Part shown: positions 62,575 through 64,000 of the stretch, piece after piece
Layout of the letters: every line of letters starts with the position of its first letter
Position numbering within the stretch: position 1 is the stretch's first letter
Assembly: GCF_002291425.1 (NCBI RefSeq)
Contig: NZ_CP014136.1
Span: 434,001-498,000 of the forward strand
Direction of reading: 5' to 3'
Length of the DNA stretch: 64,000 bases
Source: Gibbsiella quercinecans
GTDB lineage: Bacteria; Pseudomonadota; Gammaproteobacteria; Enterobacterales; Enterobacteriaceae
The notes under the pieces: model-generated
Seen by the model: the letters and a program-made list of their open reading frames with translations, nothing else
What the model was told of the DNA's origin: nothing
The model's database searches: none
Made by a program: the position numbers and the translations under genes

Positions 62575-63348
62575 TCAGGATTCTTTCGTGATAAATCCGT
62601 CAGCCAGCTTTTTAGTCGCCGCACGGAATAAACCTAAATCGCTGCCCACCGCAACGCAGGTTGCCCCCATCGCCAAATAACGTTGGGCATCCGCCTCGAC
62701 GGGCGCAAGGATCCCCGCCGCTTTATGATGAGCCCTGGCGACATCAAAAACATGTTGGATAGCTTTTTGCATTTCAGGATGGTGTAAATCCGAAAAATAG
62801 CCCAAATTGGCCGAGAGATCGCTCGGCCCAACGAACAGCACGTCGATCCCATCAACAGCCGCGATTTTTTCCGCATTATCGATGCCGGTCTGGCTTTCAA
62901 TTTGCGCCATGATGCAAATATTGTCGTTAATATTGGCAAAATAGTCAGGCACGGTGCCGTATTTATTATTTCTTTGCGCCAGCGAAATCCCGCGAATACC
63001 TTGAGGCGGATAGCGCGTTGCAGTAACGGCCTTAATGGCGTCAGCCTCAGTGTCGATAAACGGGATGAGAAAATTAGAAAAACCAATATCCAGCAGCCGT
63101 TTGATAACGATAACATCATTCCATTCCGGCCGGACGACGGGCGCGCTGCGGCTATCTTTTAGCGCCATTAATTGCGGAATAAAGGTCATAATATCATTAC
63201 AGGCGTGCTCCCCATCAAGCAACAGCCAGTCAAAACCGGCATATCCCAAAATTTCTGTGGTGATCGGGCTGCCCAGCGAAGACCAGCAGCCAATTTGGTT
63301 TTTCTGCGAAAGCACATTTTTTCTGAATTCATTTATACACGTATTCAT
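62575..63348 (-). CDS. garL: 2-dehydro-3-deoxyglucarate aldolase GarL
   Basis: 257 aa (E. coli 256). HpcH/HpaI aldolase: [34 protein letters not shown] in part, [12 protein letters not shown]. Cleaves 2-keto-3-deoxy-D-glucarate to pyruvate and tartronate semialdehyde, the substrate of GarR downstream. Gap 41 bp to garR. Confidence 0.93.
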   Translation of the reverse strand: MNTCINEFRKNVLSQKNQIGCWSSLGSPITTEILGYAGFDWLLLDGEHACNDIMTFIPQLMALKDSRSAPVVRPEWNDVIVIKRLLDIGFSNFLIPFIDTEADAIKAVTATRYPPQGIRGISLAQRNNKYGTVPDYFANINDNICIMAQIESQTGIDNAEKIAAVDGIDVLFVGPSDLSANLGYFSDLHHPEMQKAIQHVFDVARAHHKAAGILAPVEADAQRYLAMGATCVAVGSDLGLFRAATKKLADGFITKES

Positions 63349-63453
63349 TTCTTTTCACCTTGCGCAAACATCAGGGGTTGGGCGCTGGCCATTTGTTACT
63401 CAAAGAGAAACCATGCCAACGTGGGATAAGCGTTATACTCAAATTATTTAGAG

Positions 63454-64000
63454 TTATACTGCCAACGTTTTCAATGTATTGAGTCCCTCCTCGGTCTTGC
63501 CTCTGGGGCGATACTCCAGCGCGATAGGATCGCGGAACCCTATCCGCTTGAATGCCGAGATGACGGCCCGAAAGTTAACTTCCCCTTCATCCGGCTCATT
63601 CCGGGCGGGAATGCCGGCAATTTGAACATGCCCGATAATCTCGGCATAACGTTCGATCCGGTTAATCAAATCCCCTTCCATAATTTGGATATGATAAACG
63701 TCGAACAGCAGCTTGATATTGTCCGCCCCAATTTCACCGATCAGCTGTGCAACCCGATCGCTGTGAGAAACCAGGTAACCGGGCATATCGCGTTGGTTAA
63801 TCGGCTCAAGCAACAAAATAATATCGGCGGCAGCGGCTTGTTGTGCGATCGCACGCAGGTTTTTAACCAGCGTGGCCAACGCCGCCTGCCGTTGCTGCGG
63901 TTCGACAATACCAGCGGTGACATGGATCTTTTTCACCCCCAACGCCGTTGCATAGGCCAATGCCATTTGCCAATGCGCCAAAAAAACCGCCTCTTTACCG
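63454..64000 (-). CDS. Hydroxypyruvate/2-oxo-tetronate isomerase (Hyi/OtnI), 5' end off window
   Basis: About 180 C-terminal residues are present. Xylose-isomerase-like TIM barrel: ILLLEPINQRDMPGYL (metal Glu), LLFDVYHIQIMEGDL, HVQIAGIPARNEPDEGEVNF, IALEYRPRGKTEEGL. Converts hydroxypyruvate to tartronate semialdehyde, again feeding GarR. Frame is open to the right edge. Hyi and OtnI are hard to tell apart here. Confidence 0.9.
   Translation of the reverse strand, partial: GKEAVFLAHWQMALAYATALGVKKIHVTAGIVEPQQRQAALATLVKNLRAIAQQAAAADIILLLEPINQRDMPGYLVSHSDRVAQLIGEIGADNIKLLFDVYHIQIMEGDLINRIERYAEIIGHVQIAGIPARNEPDEGEVNFRAVISAFKRIGFRDPIALEYRPRGKTEEGLNTLKTLAV

Noticed and set aside
1-64000. CRISPR array, prophage or tRNA-linked integration site
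   Set aside because: No regularly spaced direct repeats, phage structural genes or tRNA-like sequence were noticed.

Overview
The window looks like a chromosomal accessory region of an enterobacterium. Serratia or a close relative is my best guess, inferred from E. coli-like homologues (AldA, GarR, GarL, YgeV, YgfK, SsnA, DpaL), moderately high GC in most genes and a palindromic repeat of a type I associate with Serratia and Yersinia. No rRNA, tRNA, CRISPR array or prophage was recognised.

Positions 1-26367 hold a purine/hydantoin catabolic superlocus. Minus-strand genes encode a two-subunit xanthine dehydrogenase (XdhA, XdhB; XdhB runs off the left edge) preceded by a translationally coupled 49-aa ORF, an OprD-type porin, SsnA and YgfK. 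XdhC is divergent. Next come hydantoinase HyuA and diaminopropionate ammonia-lyase DpaL, opposite a YgeV-type sigma-54 activator. A ten-gene minus-strand run then reads RpiR regulator, ABC importer (binding protein, ATPase, permease), M20 carbamoylase/ureidohydrolase, D-carbamoylase-like nitrilase, a second molybdenum hydroxylase (Mo and FAD subunits fused, Fe-S subunit separate) and a MocA-like cytidylyltransferase. Matching TTCTCA-N3-TGAGAA palindromes and -24/-12-like promoters suggest one sigma-54 regulon. The set resembles the ygfK-ssnA-hyuA-dpaL-xdhD urate/purine cluster of gut bacteria. Here the carbamoyltransferase (YgeW) and carbamate kinase (YqeA) are absent and hydrolytic carbamoylases are present.

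Positions 26394-34462 hold a damaged sugar locus: a decayed glycoside hydrolase, a SorC regulator, a split transketolase, an FGGY kinase, three identical-type palindromic operators, a frameshifted isochorismatase, a complete two-ORF insertion sequence and repeat debris. Positions 34463-40059 are an AT-rich cassette: mannose-family PTS (IIB, IIC, IID, IIA), GH13 glucosidase and LacI regulator, with a CRP site and a LacI-type operator in the shared control region.

Positions 40160-52711 carry a DapA-family lyase/aldolase, a DMT exporter with divergent MocR regulator, a cobalt transporter pair CbtBA with a degenerate histidine phosphatase, a nitroreductase, and a complete RND efflux operon preceded by a possible 9-codon leader peptide. 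Positions 52804-64000 carry an old yellow enzyme, an MFS sugar transporter, AldA, a LysR regulator divergent from an SDR, a secreted major-royal-jelly-like protein, GarR, GarL and a partial hydroxypyruvate isomerase.
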